From Eonycteris spelaea (lineage: Eukaryota; Chordata; Mammalia; Chiroptera; Pteropodidae): a DNA stretch of 64,000 nucleotides. The position numbers and the translations under genes were made by a program. Position 1 is the stretch's first letter. Every line of letters starts with the position of its first letter. Location of the stretch: the NCBI GenBank assembly GCA_003508835.1, contig PUFA01000224.1, positions 1,302,001 through 1,366,000 on the forward strand, written 5' to 3'. The notes beneath the pieces were generated by a model that saw only the letters and a program-made list of their open reading frames with translations, made no database searches and was not told the origin of the DNA. Of the stretch, positions 11,052-20,812 are shown one piece after another.

Positions 11052-11648
11052 TGAAGTATTCCTTAACAGTATGATGGTTCCTCAAAAAAATTAAACAGAG
11101 AATTGCCATATGATAGCAATTCTGTTCCTGGGAATATACACAAAAGAATTGAAAACAAGGGTCTCGAACAGATATCCGTGCACCCATGTTCATAGCAGCA
11201 TTGTTCACAACAGCCCAAAGGTGGAAGTGACCCAAGTGGCCATTGCTAATGAATGGATAAACGACATGTGGTATATACATAAAACGGAGCATTATTCAAC
11301 CTTACAAGGAATGCAATTCTGACGTACGCTACGACATAGGTGAAACTTGAGGGCATTATGCTAAATGAAATAAGCCAGGTAGAAAAAGACAAATATTATA
11401 TGATTCCGCTTACGTGAGGCTCCTAGAGTCATAAATTCATAGAGACAGAATGTAGTGGTGGTGCCAGGGGTGGGCGGGGAGGGGGAATGGAGAGTTAGTA
11501 TTTATTGGGTATAGAGTTTTAGTTTAGGAAATTGAGACGATTCTGGAGATGGTGGTTGTATAGCAATGTGAATGAACTTAATGCCAGTAAACTGTACACT
11601 TAAAAATGGTTAAAATGGCAAATTTTATGTTTATGTATATTTTACCGC
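11052..11648 (+). mobile_element. L1 (L1M type) 3' end, sense
   Basis: It opens with TATGATGGTTCCTCAAAAAA and proceeds through CCATATGATAGCAATTCTGT, GTTCATAGCAGCATTGTTCA, CAACAGCCCAAAGGTGGAA, AATGAATGGATAAACGACAT and TAAATGAAATAAGCCAGGTA to the 3' UTR block AAACTGTACACTTAAAAATG. That order is the canonical sense L1 tail. It is truncated at its 5' end. Several CpGs sit where the family usually has CpA or TpG, most strikingly at 11321-11335. Confidence 0.93.
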
Positions 11649-12051
11649 ACCCACAAAACGCCAACAAAGCAGCTGAGTAACATTAGCAACCACCCAAACG
11701 AACCACGTGATTCCATCTAGAAAGGAAATAAGCTACCTCAAAGAAATCATAGCCAAGAAAATAATATTTTTTTGGTACAAAAACACTGTCAGAGACTAAA
11801 ATCTTTAGAAAAGAAAATTAGTTTGGAACATGCTTCTTTCAGGATCCCTTATAACATAAACAGAAACAAGATCTGGGACACAAAAATAAAATTTCTGTTT
11901 CAAGAAGCAAAAAATCATTCCCGAAAGTGACAAGCAGGTCTTTTCTGCCTCTGTAAAACCGTCTCTGAAATGTTGCAGTTTAAAGCTTTTAAAATACTGT
12001 TACCTGTCCCCCACCTACACACCCCGGAAATGGGTTTACTTCCTCTCTTAC
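11649..12051. other. unique sequence downstream of L1
   Basis: This is AT-rich, with no recognised repeat. On the minus strand, positions 12007-12051 could hold an alternative 3' extension of the exon-like segment at 12052-12166, because a second GT donor (GGACAG then GTAACA) lies at about 12006. Confidence 0.3.
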
Positions 12052-12166
12052 AAACATAATCTTTCTTTGATGTTCAAAAAGATTCAGGGACTCTGGGGTC
12101 TCCTTGTCATAGGCACGCCTTAAATCATCTGGGAAACCCTTCAGGGTGGGTGGTCTTGTCTGCTGG
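12052..12166 (-). other. candidate coding exon B (unidentified)
   Basis: On the minus strand a long pyrimidine tract ends in TTTGTCTACAG, followed by a 115-bp segment and then a GTAAGAG donor. One base plus 38 codons are open in a single frame, beginning QQTRPPTLKGFPDDLRRAYD and ending EHQRKIMF; both other frames are stopped. The phase needed at the 5' side (two bases supplied from upstream) matches the two-base overhang left by the exon-like segment at 12414-12748. I recognise no protein family. Acceptor, donor and frame are seen in the sequence; that it is a real exon is inference, and chance is a serious alternative. Confidence 0.3.
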
Positions 12167-12384
12167 CTGTAGACAAAGGGGAACAGGTCGGTGGGGGACA
12201 GTGTAATAAAAGGGGGGAGATACTTAGTAGATTTCACAAAAGAAAAAGGCTACTGTGGGGGTGGTAGATTGCTCATCGTTTTCACAGAGGGTGAGACCAA
12301 AAAAAAAAAAAAAAACCAACCAGCTTTAAATACAGCATGAATGAAATTTAAGTTAGGATTAAGTGTCTGTGCATCACTAAAAAT

Positions 12385-12450
12385 TCGGAACAAGAGAGGC
12401 TTAAATAACTTACAAGCGGATTATTTCCCCTCCTGTAAATGAGCCCAGAG
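12385..12450 (-). repeat. possible MIR fragment
   Basis: Plus-strand AAGAGAGGCTTAAATAACTT resembles the AGAGAGGTTAAGTAACTTG box of antisense MIR. The resemblance is short and the flanks are poor. Confidence 0.35.
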
Positions 12451-12748
12451 GTAGGGCGTCTGGGCTCTGTGACGTCGTCAGGGACTCAGGCTCCTTCTGT
12501 CCTGGTCCGTCGCCGTCCTCAGCCCACAAGCCAATGAGATTCTTGACTATTTCAGCTTCGAGGCCATCGAGTCTGTATTCTGGTCCAGGAGGAAGAGGAA
12601 GGGTGAAGAGGCCCACTCTTTCCAACAACGGGAGCGATACGTGACATTCCCATGTATATGTCACGGGCCGGAACGTGTTCTCAGGACCACGCCTGGCTAC
12701 AAGAGTGGCTGGGAAATGAGATCTTCGTCTCAGGGCGCTGTCGCCCAG
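12414..12748 (-). other. candidate coding exon A (unidentified)
   Basis: On the minus strand the segment follows an acceptor CACCTTCTCAG and ends at a strong donor GTAAGTT. It is open for 111 codons plus two bases. The predicted peptide contains TYTWECHVSLPLLERVGLF and PPGPEYRLDGLEAEIVKN and matches nothing I know. The proposed intron to exon B is 247 bp (12167-12413). The donor word overlaps a stretch that resembles MIR (the CAAGTTACTTAACCTCTC box with C to T changes), so it may be coincidental or an exonised repeat. No promoter or start codon is assigned. Confidence 0.25.
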
Positions 12749-13930
12749 CTGAGAAGGTGGGGAGCTGATCCTGGGGTAGACGATGAGCAAGCTCCTCCAC
12801 CTGGAAGTTGGGTAGGAGACAAGATGCAGGGAGTTCCTTTACAGCCCGGGTATTTCCAGCCTTCTACAAGAGACTCTCCGAGGTCCTCTGGAGAACCTAG
12901 GAGTTTGTGGGGAGGTTTTCATCCACACAACTTCCCTGGGTTTGTGTTATTTCCGCTTTTATAAACGAAGGTACTAAGATTCCAAGAGTTTATGTCGCTT
13001 ATCCAAAGCAGCTCCATTAACTGTGCCATTGGCCTCCGAATTCTTCGGAATCAGCCCTGTGGTCCCAAAGCCCCTTCCTTTGTAGCACCTACAGGGGTGA
13101 CTAGAGTCTGGCTGGGATGGCTATGTTGGTCAGTTGTGGGTCTCTCAGCTCTAAGCAAGGTCACCTGTAAACACAGATGTCTTCCTAACTCCAAAGCCTG
13201 CCATGCAGGACCCCAGGAGCCCATCTCATGGCAAACTGTGCACATCACCCCTTTTACCCAGGAGGCTCAAAACCCCAGGTTGGACCGCTGGCTTAGCTTG
13301 CTGTTTGAGCTGATGATGTTAGCATCCTGGGCGGACTTGCATCTCCTACATTTGACTGCTGTACCTCTCTCGTTGAGGACAGGCGTGTGCAAAAAGGGTG
13401 GAAGGGCACCTCTCGCAGACCTCAGAGGGCTAAAGAGATGAGCAGCATCAACCCAGAACTGGGCCCGCCCAATTCTGAGATGTCTGTTGTTGGGTGGGGA
13501 CACTCGAAACGAGAAAGCCAAAAAGAAACCGCCTTTGGCGGTCTCTGTTCTCTCTTGATGCTTACACGGGTCCTTTCATTTCTCAAAGGACTCTCTTGAG
13601 GAATTAGGAAATTTAAGGTTTCAGTGGTTAAGGATGAGGACTAAGCCCAGAAGAGTAACTTTTAAAAAGGCTGGTGGCCTGGGTTTTGCTCACTCCCTTC
13701 CCTACTCTGGCGGAAGTATGCTTCTCAGGTAGGTCATAGAACCTTCATCAGAGGGTGGGGCTGGCTTCCCCAGAAGCATGACTCCCTGAAAGAGGACAGA
13801 GTCTAGTACCCACTCCCTGTGCATACCTCTTACTGGCCATGGACCACACCTCCCTTGCCCTGCTACATAGAACCCATCTGAAAAGCTCTTAAAGTCTGTT
13901 TTTAAATAATTTTTCAACAAAAAAACCATA
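12749..13930. other. unique sequence
   Basis: No repeat is recognised. A 149-codon plus-strand frame (12992-13441) overlaps open minus-strand frames of similar length, which is typical of non-coding GC-rich DNA. It shows no signal peptide, domain or splice signals that I can support. Confidence 0.35.
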
Positions 13931-13931
13931 A

Positions 13932-14292
13932 AAGTAAGTGCTTGTTTATTATAAAGAGTTTAGAAAATTGAGATTACTAAAAAGAAAGAATGACATATTG
14001 CCTGTTATTCTCTTATCCAGAGACGACTGTGACTAACTTTCCATATATTTTTCTAAGCACATATACACGCGAGTGTATATAAGCTTTTGAAAAGTAAAAG
14101 TGGACCAGACTATGTTCTAACCAGTTTTTTTTTTGCCACTTAGTAATATGTCACAGACATCTTTCTATGAAATAAATATATATCGCAATATTGTTCTTAA
14201 CAGCATAAGATATTCTATTGACCATCATTAATAAAAAATAGTAAAATCCTATTGTCAGGTAATAAAATTATTTAATTGCTCTATTTTGTGAA

Positions 14293-14327
<35 letters not shown>

Positions 14328-14410
14328 TTACAATCTAGGGACATCCTTAATTATTTCTTTAGAGTAAAGTTCCTAGAAGTGTAAAGCGGGGAAAACTTTA
14401 AGGTCTTTTA
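13932..14410 (-). mobile_element. old L1M fragment, antisense
   Basis: TTTCTAAGCACATATACACG, AGTAATATGTCACAGACATC, TTTCTATGAAATAAATATAT and TTATTTCTTTAGAGTAAAGT with TCCTAGAAGTG follow the antisense order of old L1M 3' regions (sea-level words AACAATATATCATGGACATC and CTTAGGATAAATTCCTAGAA in the family). The copy is much diverged. Confidence 0.65.
14291..14321. repeat. (ATT)n microsatellite
   Basis: About ten ATT units occur within the antisense L1M fragment. Confidence 0.95.
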
Positions 14411-16058
14411 ATATAAATGAATCTTAATATATTTATTCTGTAGAAAAATCAGATAATAGTTTATTCATATCTACCATATAGGAGAGGATTCTCCACATTC
14501 TAGTTTACTCTAGACACTAAATTTTTCTTTAAAGTTCTGGAAAGTCAGCGACATTCCGTAATCTTTCGGGAAAGACCCACAATTGTAGATGTATGCCATT
14601 CAGAAAACTTTCTTTCCACGACGACTCCATCTGCGAACTCAGGACCAAAGGCTGCCCATACAGAAGCCAAATCAGACTCAAATTTAGATTTGTCTGTGTC
14701 TCAGAACATCCTGTCATTTCTGTCAGCCTCTGAACACACATCAAGCCAACAACTCTCTATTATGTGTGACCTAGGCCGGATTCATCGCTGACCTAGATAG
14801 CGCACCCGTCTGATCTCATTACCGCCCTTCCAACCATCTGGTCCTGGCTAAACAGGTTACCCTCTTGGTTGGAACCTTCATCACTCAACCAGCTTCCTTC
14901 TTGCCAGTTTCCCAGTGACAAAATATATAGATATGAAATATGTGTGTTTCATTCTATGTTGTTCTATACACACCCAAAGAGGGTATAGATATCTTACGCA
15001 TAGTTTCACCCAACAGCCAAGTAGCTTACTTTTTAAACTTTGACAATCCTACAGAAACTATCACGGCTCCCCGAAAACCCCAAGAGAGAGTGGAAAGGAA
15101 AGAAGGGGAGAAGGAGTGGGTTCTCACAGTCCCGAGGACTTGGGCCTGAGGGTTTGCCTCTGCGTGTTATCTTGCTTATGTTAATATTTAAAATATTTGT
15201 GATGGGGGGTGGGGGCGGAATGCCAATTGTCTTCAAAACTGGGACTCTATTCTTGGCTAAAAGTGTTTTTCAAAGTCTCAGGGTTGAAGCAGATTGTTCT
15301 TCTAAACTCATGAGCTATTTTACCTGTAAAAATATGGCGCATGCACACTGTTTGCACATACACCTATGTGCACGGACACCTGGGGTCATTATGTCGAAGG
15401 CAGAACTAAGATACAGAGAGCTGGGTGCCTTACCACTTATGTTGGCCGTGGGACAGAAGGCTGTCTTCCTTTATAGCTGCTCATTTTCTCAGGTGATATT
15501 TTGGAATCTTCAAATCAGTCATACAAAAAAAAGAGACCTATTTTTAGAACCTTCTATCATTAATTATGTTGTTTCGGTCTGTATTCTTTTGACCAAGGCA
15601 TGTATTTAATCAGGCAAAAGGTCCTTATGAGGGTCTACGATGTTATGTACCCCAGAAAAGTGTCAAGACGGAATCTCTAGTCTGGCTCTGTCGCCGACCC
15701 TCCCTCATGAAGGTGTCCCTTCACTCTGCACAGTCTGTTTATTCACCTGGATGTATTGCCCACGGAGCACTAACGCCCCTGCACTTATGGGCTCCTCACG
15801 GTAGGGCGGGGATGGTGTCCTGAGCAGGTGCTAACTGGCATTCCATGCCACCAGTCAGAGTGACACAGGGCTCCCTCTGGAAGTGAAGCAGGTGGAAACT
15901 GTGTGCAACCGTCACCCTAGGCACACAGGCAAGCGCTGGTAACCCAACCAATGCTGCTGTCCCACCAAAGGGTCCGATCTGGCACCTAACGCAATTTGTA
16001 GTCATATTGGTGCCTGTACTAAAAGGTTGTGCCATGCAAAATTTCAAAAATCCACACT
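14411..16058. other. unique sequence
   Basis: I recognise no repeat. The longest frame, 189 codons on the plus strand at 15040-15609, begins lysine-rich (REWKGKKGRRSGF) and then becomes hydrophobic and cysteine-rich. It has no recognisable domain and no supporting context, so I do not call it a gene. A G-run (15201-15218) is present. Confidence 0.35.
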
Positions 16059-16059
16059 A

Positions 16060-17165
16060 TAGACACGAGAGTATAATGAAAACTCAGGCACTCAACCCTC
16101 AGCTCCAGCAATTTTAACTCTGTCCCTTGTTACTCACAGACGTCATGTCATTTCACCCACAAATAATTGCTAAAGACTTCTTAGAGATGTAACCAACATG
16201 CCATTCGCCAGCCTAACAAAATTAACAGTTATTCCTTAATATTAGATTAGTTCTCTTAAAGACATTTTTTTAGGGCTTTTTTTTTTCCAAGTCAGAATTT
16301 CAAATAAGGCTCATGCATTTCTTTTGATGGTTCCTATCTCTTAGGTTTTACAATTTTTTACTGTTTCCACTCCCTTCCCCCCCCTCTTTTCCATGCCATT
16401 GATCTGTTGAAGACTCTAGGTCATTCTTCATGTAGAATGTCCCACGTTCTGGATTGGGCAATAGCTTCTTTGTCGTGTTGCTTCATTGGCTCTTCGGTCC
16501 CCTGTATTTCCTGTAAACTGGTACGAGATCTAGAGGCTTGGTTAGATTCCGGATCAAATTTTTTTTTTAAGGCAAGGATGTGTCAGAGTAGGTGCTGTCA
16601 CACAGGCGTCGGCACAGGCAGCATGTAGGTCTGGTTATCTCACTCACAGCGATCGGCCACTGGGCTCAGGGGTGTCAGCCATCTCCCCTAAGATTTTCAG
16701 CATCTAATGATTGTTCCCTAAATCTATTACTTCATGAAGGGTCACAACTAAAATGTTATCATTCCTTTGGTATTTTTAATAGTGGAAATTCTTATATAAC
16801 GAAGAAATTTCCTCAGCAACTCTTTGGTTACCCCAAAATACAGTTTCACAGACGGAAAATGTTAAATAAAATGTTGACACTCTTTCTTTATTTACCAATT
16901 TTTGAAGTAATGAATTTAAGGCTTAGCAATCTGTAGGGGAGACCCATAATCTTTTCTTTTGTAAAGTATCATTTCGAACTCATGAATTTTTGTTTATTTG
17001 ATGAGTTTCAATTTACTGTTTTGTTATTCTTTTTGTTGCTAAAATTTTCCCATCTTCTGCTGGTGGAAACCCTTTCAAGTCGATCCCGGTTCCCTTTGAC
17101 GTGACTCCCTTAGCTTTTCAGTTTCACAGTTTCCTTTCTAGCATGAGATGACCCAACCCATTTTG
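16060..17165 (-). mobile_element. old L1M 3' UTR, antisense (left part)
   Basis: A long series of family words is preserved in order: TAACAGTTATTCCTTAATAT, CCCCTGTATTTCCTGTAAAC, TGGTACGAGATCTAGAGGCT, TGGTTAGATTCCGGATCAAA, CTGGTTATCTCACTCACAGC, GGTTACCCCAAAATACAG and CAGCATCTAATGATTGTTCC. The order is that of an antisense L1M 3' UTR. It is interrupted at 17166 by the 5S-headed SINE and continues on the far side. Confidence 0.75.
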
Positions 17166-17175
17166 TATATTTTCT

Positions 17176-17410
17176 TTTTTGTTCTTTTCTTTCTTTTTTT
17201 TTTTTTTAGGCAACGCAACCCTTGATCGACCTCACAGATTGCAAGGACCTTGTCAGCTTACAATCCCTTATTTTTTAAAAAAAAAATTTTTATGCCTACA
17301 GCACGTGGTCTTCCTAGGTGGTCTCCCATCCAGTGCTAACCAGGCCCAACTCTGCTTAGCTTCTGAGATCAGACGGGATCGGGCTTGTTCAGGGTGGCAT
17401 GGCTGTAGAC
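17176..17410 (-). mobile_element. 5S rRNA-derived SINE (MEG-R type)
   Basis: On the minus strand the element opens with a 5S rRNA copy (17410 down to 17294). An A-run, an unrelated body of about 80 bp (17290-17208) and an A-rich tail (17207-17176) follow. The layout head, body, A-tail and target duplication is that of a SINE mobilised by L1. 5S-headed SINEs called MEG-RS and MEG-RL are described from fruit bats; which of them this is I cannot tell. The internal Pol III promoter elements of 5S are visible, with a one-base deletion next to the C box. It is inserted in an older L1M. Confidence 0.75.
17294..17410 (-). pseudogene. 5S rRNA-like head (non-functional as rRNA)
   Basis: The minus strand reads GTCTACAGCCATGCCACCCT, GAACAAGCCCGATCCCGTCT, GATCTCAGAAGCTAAGCAGA and then GTTGGGCCTGGTTAGCACT, GGATGGGAGACC and GTGCTGTAGGC. 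This is 5S rRNA from end to end, with roughly a dozen substitutions and one deletion. The A box (AGCTAAGCAGA), intermediate element and C box are recognisable. It is called a pseudogene because of the changes, the lack of a T-run terminator directly after it and its SINE context. Confidence 0.9.
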
Positions 17411-17570
17411 TACATTTTCTACCCACGCTTGGAATCAACCAATTATTTCTCTAAGTTGCTCCACTCTTGTGTTGGGAAATGGTCTTCAGAGACCCAAATC
17501 TGGCCGCTAGAGGTACGTATCACCGCCAGGCCTTGTCAATGCATAGAACTACAAATGAATGTGACATTGT
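17411..17570 (-). mobile_element. old L1M 3' UTR, antisense (right part)
   Basis: The words GCTTGGAATCAACCAATTAT, TTCTCTAAGTTGCTCC, GGAAATGGTCTTCAGAGACC and CAAATCTGGCCGCTAGAGGT match the block that normally follows directly after the left part. This confirms that the SINE split one L1M copy. Confidence 0.65.
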
Positions 17571-17689
17571 CTTTGACCTCTTTCCTTGTCCCCGCTCTTA
17601 GGCCAGTGCCTAGGACACAGAGGATGCCCCGATGCGTGAAGGCCCTTTCAGCCATGAACTTCTGGCTTTCTTGACCCAGCTGCAACTCA

Positions 17690-17992
17690 GCAAGTAAAAA
17701 TCCAGAGTGCTCTCCCGCTGGAGGCACAAGTCACTGCCCCGTCTCATTGATGTGGGACTGGGCCATGGGACCTGTTCTGGCCAGCGGAATGTCAGTGGAT
17801 GTGAAATGAGCAGAGACTTTAATGTGTTTGCGTGGTTGGCTTGGGCTTTGGTGCCTTGCGCACTAACTACGAGGAAACCATGGCGTGGATAATCACTGCC
17901 CTTTCTGCCTGAGTCCCAAGACAAACGCAGGTGGAGCAGACCCAAACCCATGCCGCCATGTAGAGTCAATCCCAGCCTTCGCCACCTGGCTA
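17690..17992 (+). mobile_element. MLT1-type LTR fragment (ERVL-MaLR)
   Basis: GGACTGGGCCATGGGACCTG, TTCTGGCCAGCGGAATGTCA, GTGGATGTGAAATGAGCAGA, and later GGTGGAGCAGACCC and ATGCCGCCATGTAG, follow the sense order of an MLT1 LTR. These are solo LTR relics without coding capacity. The 3' end is missing. Confidence 0.6.
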
Positions 17993-18005
17993 GGAGTCTC
18001 TCGTG

Positions 18006-18182
18006 GGGTCTCTGAACCTACGGGGTGAAGGTAGACCCTCGGGTTTAGGACTTTCGGAGACTTCGGGGGCAGCGCCTGCGACACCCACCTTTCTCATGCT
18101 ACCTTGGCTGCCTTTGGCAGTGTAATTCTGAAATCGCACCCCGAGGGTCTACCTTCACTCTGTAGGTAGAGAGAGATCCCAT
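18006..18182. repeat. imperfect inverted repeat, ~40-bp arms
   Basis: The left arm centres on 18018-18043 and the right arm on 18140-18165. The inner 26 bp match at 24 positions when one is reverse-complemented, and weaker pairing extends outward to about 18006 and 18182. The spacer is 96 bp and GC-rich. I do not recognise the family. It could be a foldback DNA transposon, a hairpin RNA source or a local inverted duplication. Confidence 0.75.
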
Positions 18183-19865
18183 ATGAGACTTCTAGTCAGG
18201 TCCTGGGCAAAGGGATCCCGAGAAACCAAGGCGTGAAGAAAGCAGAGAAACAGATGAAGGGCATCTGATAGGAAACAGAGGAATTTACCACAGTCGCCTC
18301 TGGCCTTGTGTGTGTTTCTGCTCCGTTCACGCAAGATCGTGGGTTGTTCCGTCCCAGGACTGGCTGTGCTGCAGCCTCCTTGGTGCTGCGAGGTGCCTGG
18401 TCTTGCCTTTTGCGGTGTGATTATCTCTTGCGTGCTCCTCTCGAGCTCCACTACGTGTCGAGATTCTGACCGTTTCCGAGGAGGCCAGAGACCTGACAGT
18501 GACTTCAAGAGGGAACGCTCAGCAGCGGGACTCAGGGTAACTTACATCCCGGGACCAGGAGCCTGCAAACGACTTGCTCGAGGTCCCCCTGCGATGAAGG
18601 GTCTGAGCTGGGACTCAAGCCCATGTCTCTGGACTCTCCCCACCCCCAAGGGGCACTTCAGAGAAACACTTTCTCCAGGGCCCAGTGACTCTCCCTCCCA
18701 AAAACGCAGTCCAGAAAGCCGGCTGCGTTTGCTTTGTTCGTGGTCAGTGTCCTGTGGGAAAGGGCCAGCCGGCTCTTCCGAGCGGGACGGAATTATTCGT
18801 GAGGCTTCCCTTTCCCCTCTCATTACTGAAGGCGTTTGTCCTGCCCAGTGGGGCCACCATGAGACACATTCCTTGGTGTTGTTACTGTTGTTGATGTTTA
18901 TGGTTTTGCCTTTTTAAATTAAATGTTATATTTTCTTCAATTCCAGGAGTCATCTGTGTGCATTGTGAGAGTATTAGAGAAATAGAGGAAAGCTAAGGGA
19001 GTCACGTCTCCTGCCACCCTAAGTCACGGGGTCCCAGGAAACAGGTGCCTCCTGTGTCCCTCCGGGTCCCTGAGCCCGCTCTGCACCTGGAGCCTCATGA
19101 CAGGCCCTGGGTCCAGCTACCTGGGAGGCGAGGCAGGAGTAAAGGCGATGTGATCGGGGAACTTGTCTCCCTGGCTCCCTCTCTGCAAGGTCACCTCTGC
19201 TGAAGGTCACTGCTCCCCTCCAGACCCAAGGGCTCAGCAAGACACTCCCCCCCCCCGCCAGGCTCTGGTCGGGGTCCCCAGTCTCCCTCCTTTTGGGGCA
19301 GGGGGTGACAGGGCCCCTGCCCACTACACTGCAGGTCATGCCCCGACCCCACTGTCGTCAACAGTCCCTCCCCAGCTCGTGCTGGTCTGAATGTGCCATC
19401 TGTTTTCTGTTGGGAACCCGGCTGATTCACTTTCTGAGTCACTGACATTTCGAGACCTTTCCGTTGAAGCTCCTGCTGCCACACATTTTCTGAGTTTTCC
19501 AAAGCGATGTATGAAATGGTGCCTGGAATAAACTTGGGAATTCCGGGCGGTGGGGCAGGGCGGGGGAGGCATTTAACACCCTGACTCTTCTGTGGTCCCC
19601 AGCGCCCCGCCCGGCCTTGCACCACCCTCCGCCTGGCCTGTGACCACGCGCTGTGCAGTGAGGGCTTCCACCGCTCCACACGCTTCCGAGCACCTCTGTC
19701 CTGCTCCCACGCCTACGGTACAATCACTGCTCAGGTCACCAGAATGACCTCCACCAGGTCCCAGCTGGAAAGGAAGTTGTAGGAGAGGAGGAAGGAGCCC
19801 GGCTTGTTGTCCCATGGCCTTCTCCCAGAATGCCTCCTCAGACGCCCACGCCATTCCCAGCTGAG
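18183..19865. other. unique sequence, GC-rich
   Basis: The long overlapping frames here (for example 203 codons plus at 18306-18917 and 162 codons minus at 19191-19679) are on both strands, compete with each other and have no domain. A nine-base C-run at 19248 is present. No repeat is recognised. Confidence 0.35.
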
Positions 19866-19867
19866 TC

Positions 19868-20095
19868 CTGCGTTCTCCTCTTGTGTCTGCTTTGATGAGG
19901 CCTCTTCCATGAAGCCTTCTCTGAGCTCCTCACCTGACCGAGGGCCCTTCCTCATGGCTCTTATTGTAACGTCCTGTAACAGGATGTGAGGTCCATGGGG
20001 GCAGGAACTGTGTCCTGCTCGCCCTTTTATCTGGCACCTGCCGTTAACACCTGGTACGTGATTACCACTCCATAAACATGTTGAATACTGCACAT
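19868..20095 (+). mobile_element. L2 LINE 3' end, sense
   Basis: TGAGGCCTCTTCCATGAAGC, CTTCTCTGAGCTCCTCACCTG, then GGTCCATGGGGGCAGGAACT, GTGTCCTGCTCGCC and CACTCCATAAACATGTTGAA reproduce the L2 tail order: AGGCCTTCCCTGACC, GGGCAGGGACTTTGTCT and TCAATAAATATTTGTTGAA. L2 is an ancient CR1-clade LINE, long inactive. Confidence 0.75.
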
Positions 20096-20535
20096 TTAGG
20101 ACCTCGTCCAGTATCAGGTTTTCCCACTGAGACCCATTTTGAAAGACTGTTTTCAGTTGGAAGAAACCTGGGTTTGCATCAGCCAGTCACCCCTTCCTTG
20201 AATCTTGTCCACATTAGAATCCACTTACCCGTCCCCACAAGCGCTGATGTGATGGTACTCTAGACAGGTCTGTTGGAGGTGGGGGAGCGGTATAGAACCA
20301 AAGGTGGACCTTTGTCAGAACTTTATGGGGTTCTTGACAGAGGAGGGTGCAGAGGAGTATGAAAGCAGAACCAAGGAGGTGGGGGCTGGGAGGGTGGGGA
20401 ACCTTCTATTCCATTTTTTTCCCCCAATAGCCAAGCATATAAAAAAATGTCAGTGCTGCTGATCATAGGAAGATAAATTTCAGATGCCATTTTAGTCTTC
20501 TGGTGTCATTTCTGAACTTATCTTATTTAACTTTA
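20096..20535. other. unique sequence
   Basis: Nothing is recognised. The stretch 20370-20430 is purine-rich. Confidence 0.35.
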
Positions 20536-20537
20536 CC

Positions 20538-20812
20538 TTCGAATGAGAGGTCAGGAGAGTTTAATGCATTGATGGAATATTGAAAACCTCTCTTTGAAAG
20601 GAAAACATGAATGTCTCTCTTTGCACCCGAAACACCGGAAGGGTCTCCAAGAAACTAATGAAGTGATAACTTTTGAGGGTGGAGTGGAGGATTCAAGTAG
20701 ACTGGGGTAAAAGTGGGAGCAAAACTTCTCAATTATACTTTCAATAACTTTTGACTTTTGAATCATAAGAATTTATAACCCATTAAAATAAAATTACATT
20801 AAAAAAAATCCT
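20538..20812 (+). mobile_element. possible old L1M 3' end, sense
   Basis: The stretch CTTTTGACTTTTGAATCATA followed by ATAAAATTACATTAAAAAAA resembles the sense 3' terminus of old L1M copies (ACCTTTTGAATTTTGAACCA, then an A-rich tail). The upstream part is too diverged to assign well. Confidence 0.45.

Larger units (their letters stand above)
17166..17420. repeat. 10-bp target site duplication flanking SINE
   Basis: TATATTTTCT at 17166-17175 and TACATTTTCT at 17411-17420 differ at one base. Removing one copy and the DNA between them restores a continuous antisense L1M sequence, as expected for L1-driven retroposition. Confidence 0.75.

Noticed and set aside
15040..15609. 189-codon plus-strand frame as a gene
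   Set aside because: No domain, no splice or start context, and a composition that changes abruptly along its length. An accidental frame is likelier.
17294..17410. Functional 5S rRNA gene
   Set aside because: It has about a dozen substitutions and a deletion beside the C box. There is no T-run terminator directly after it, and it sits as the head of a retroposon with A-tail and target duplication.
18306..18917. 203-codon plus-strand frame as a gene
   Set aside because: GC-rich DNA with competing frames on both strands; no recognisable protein features.
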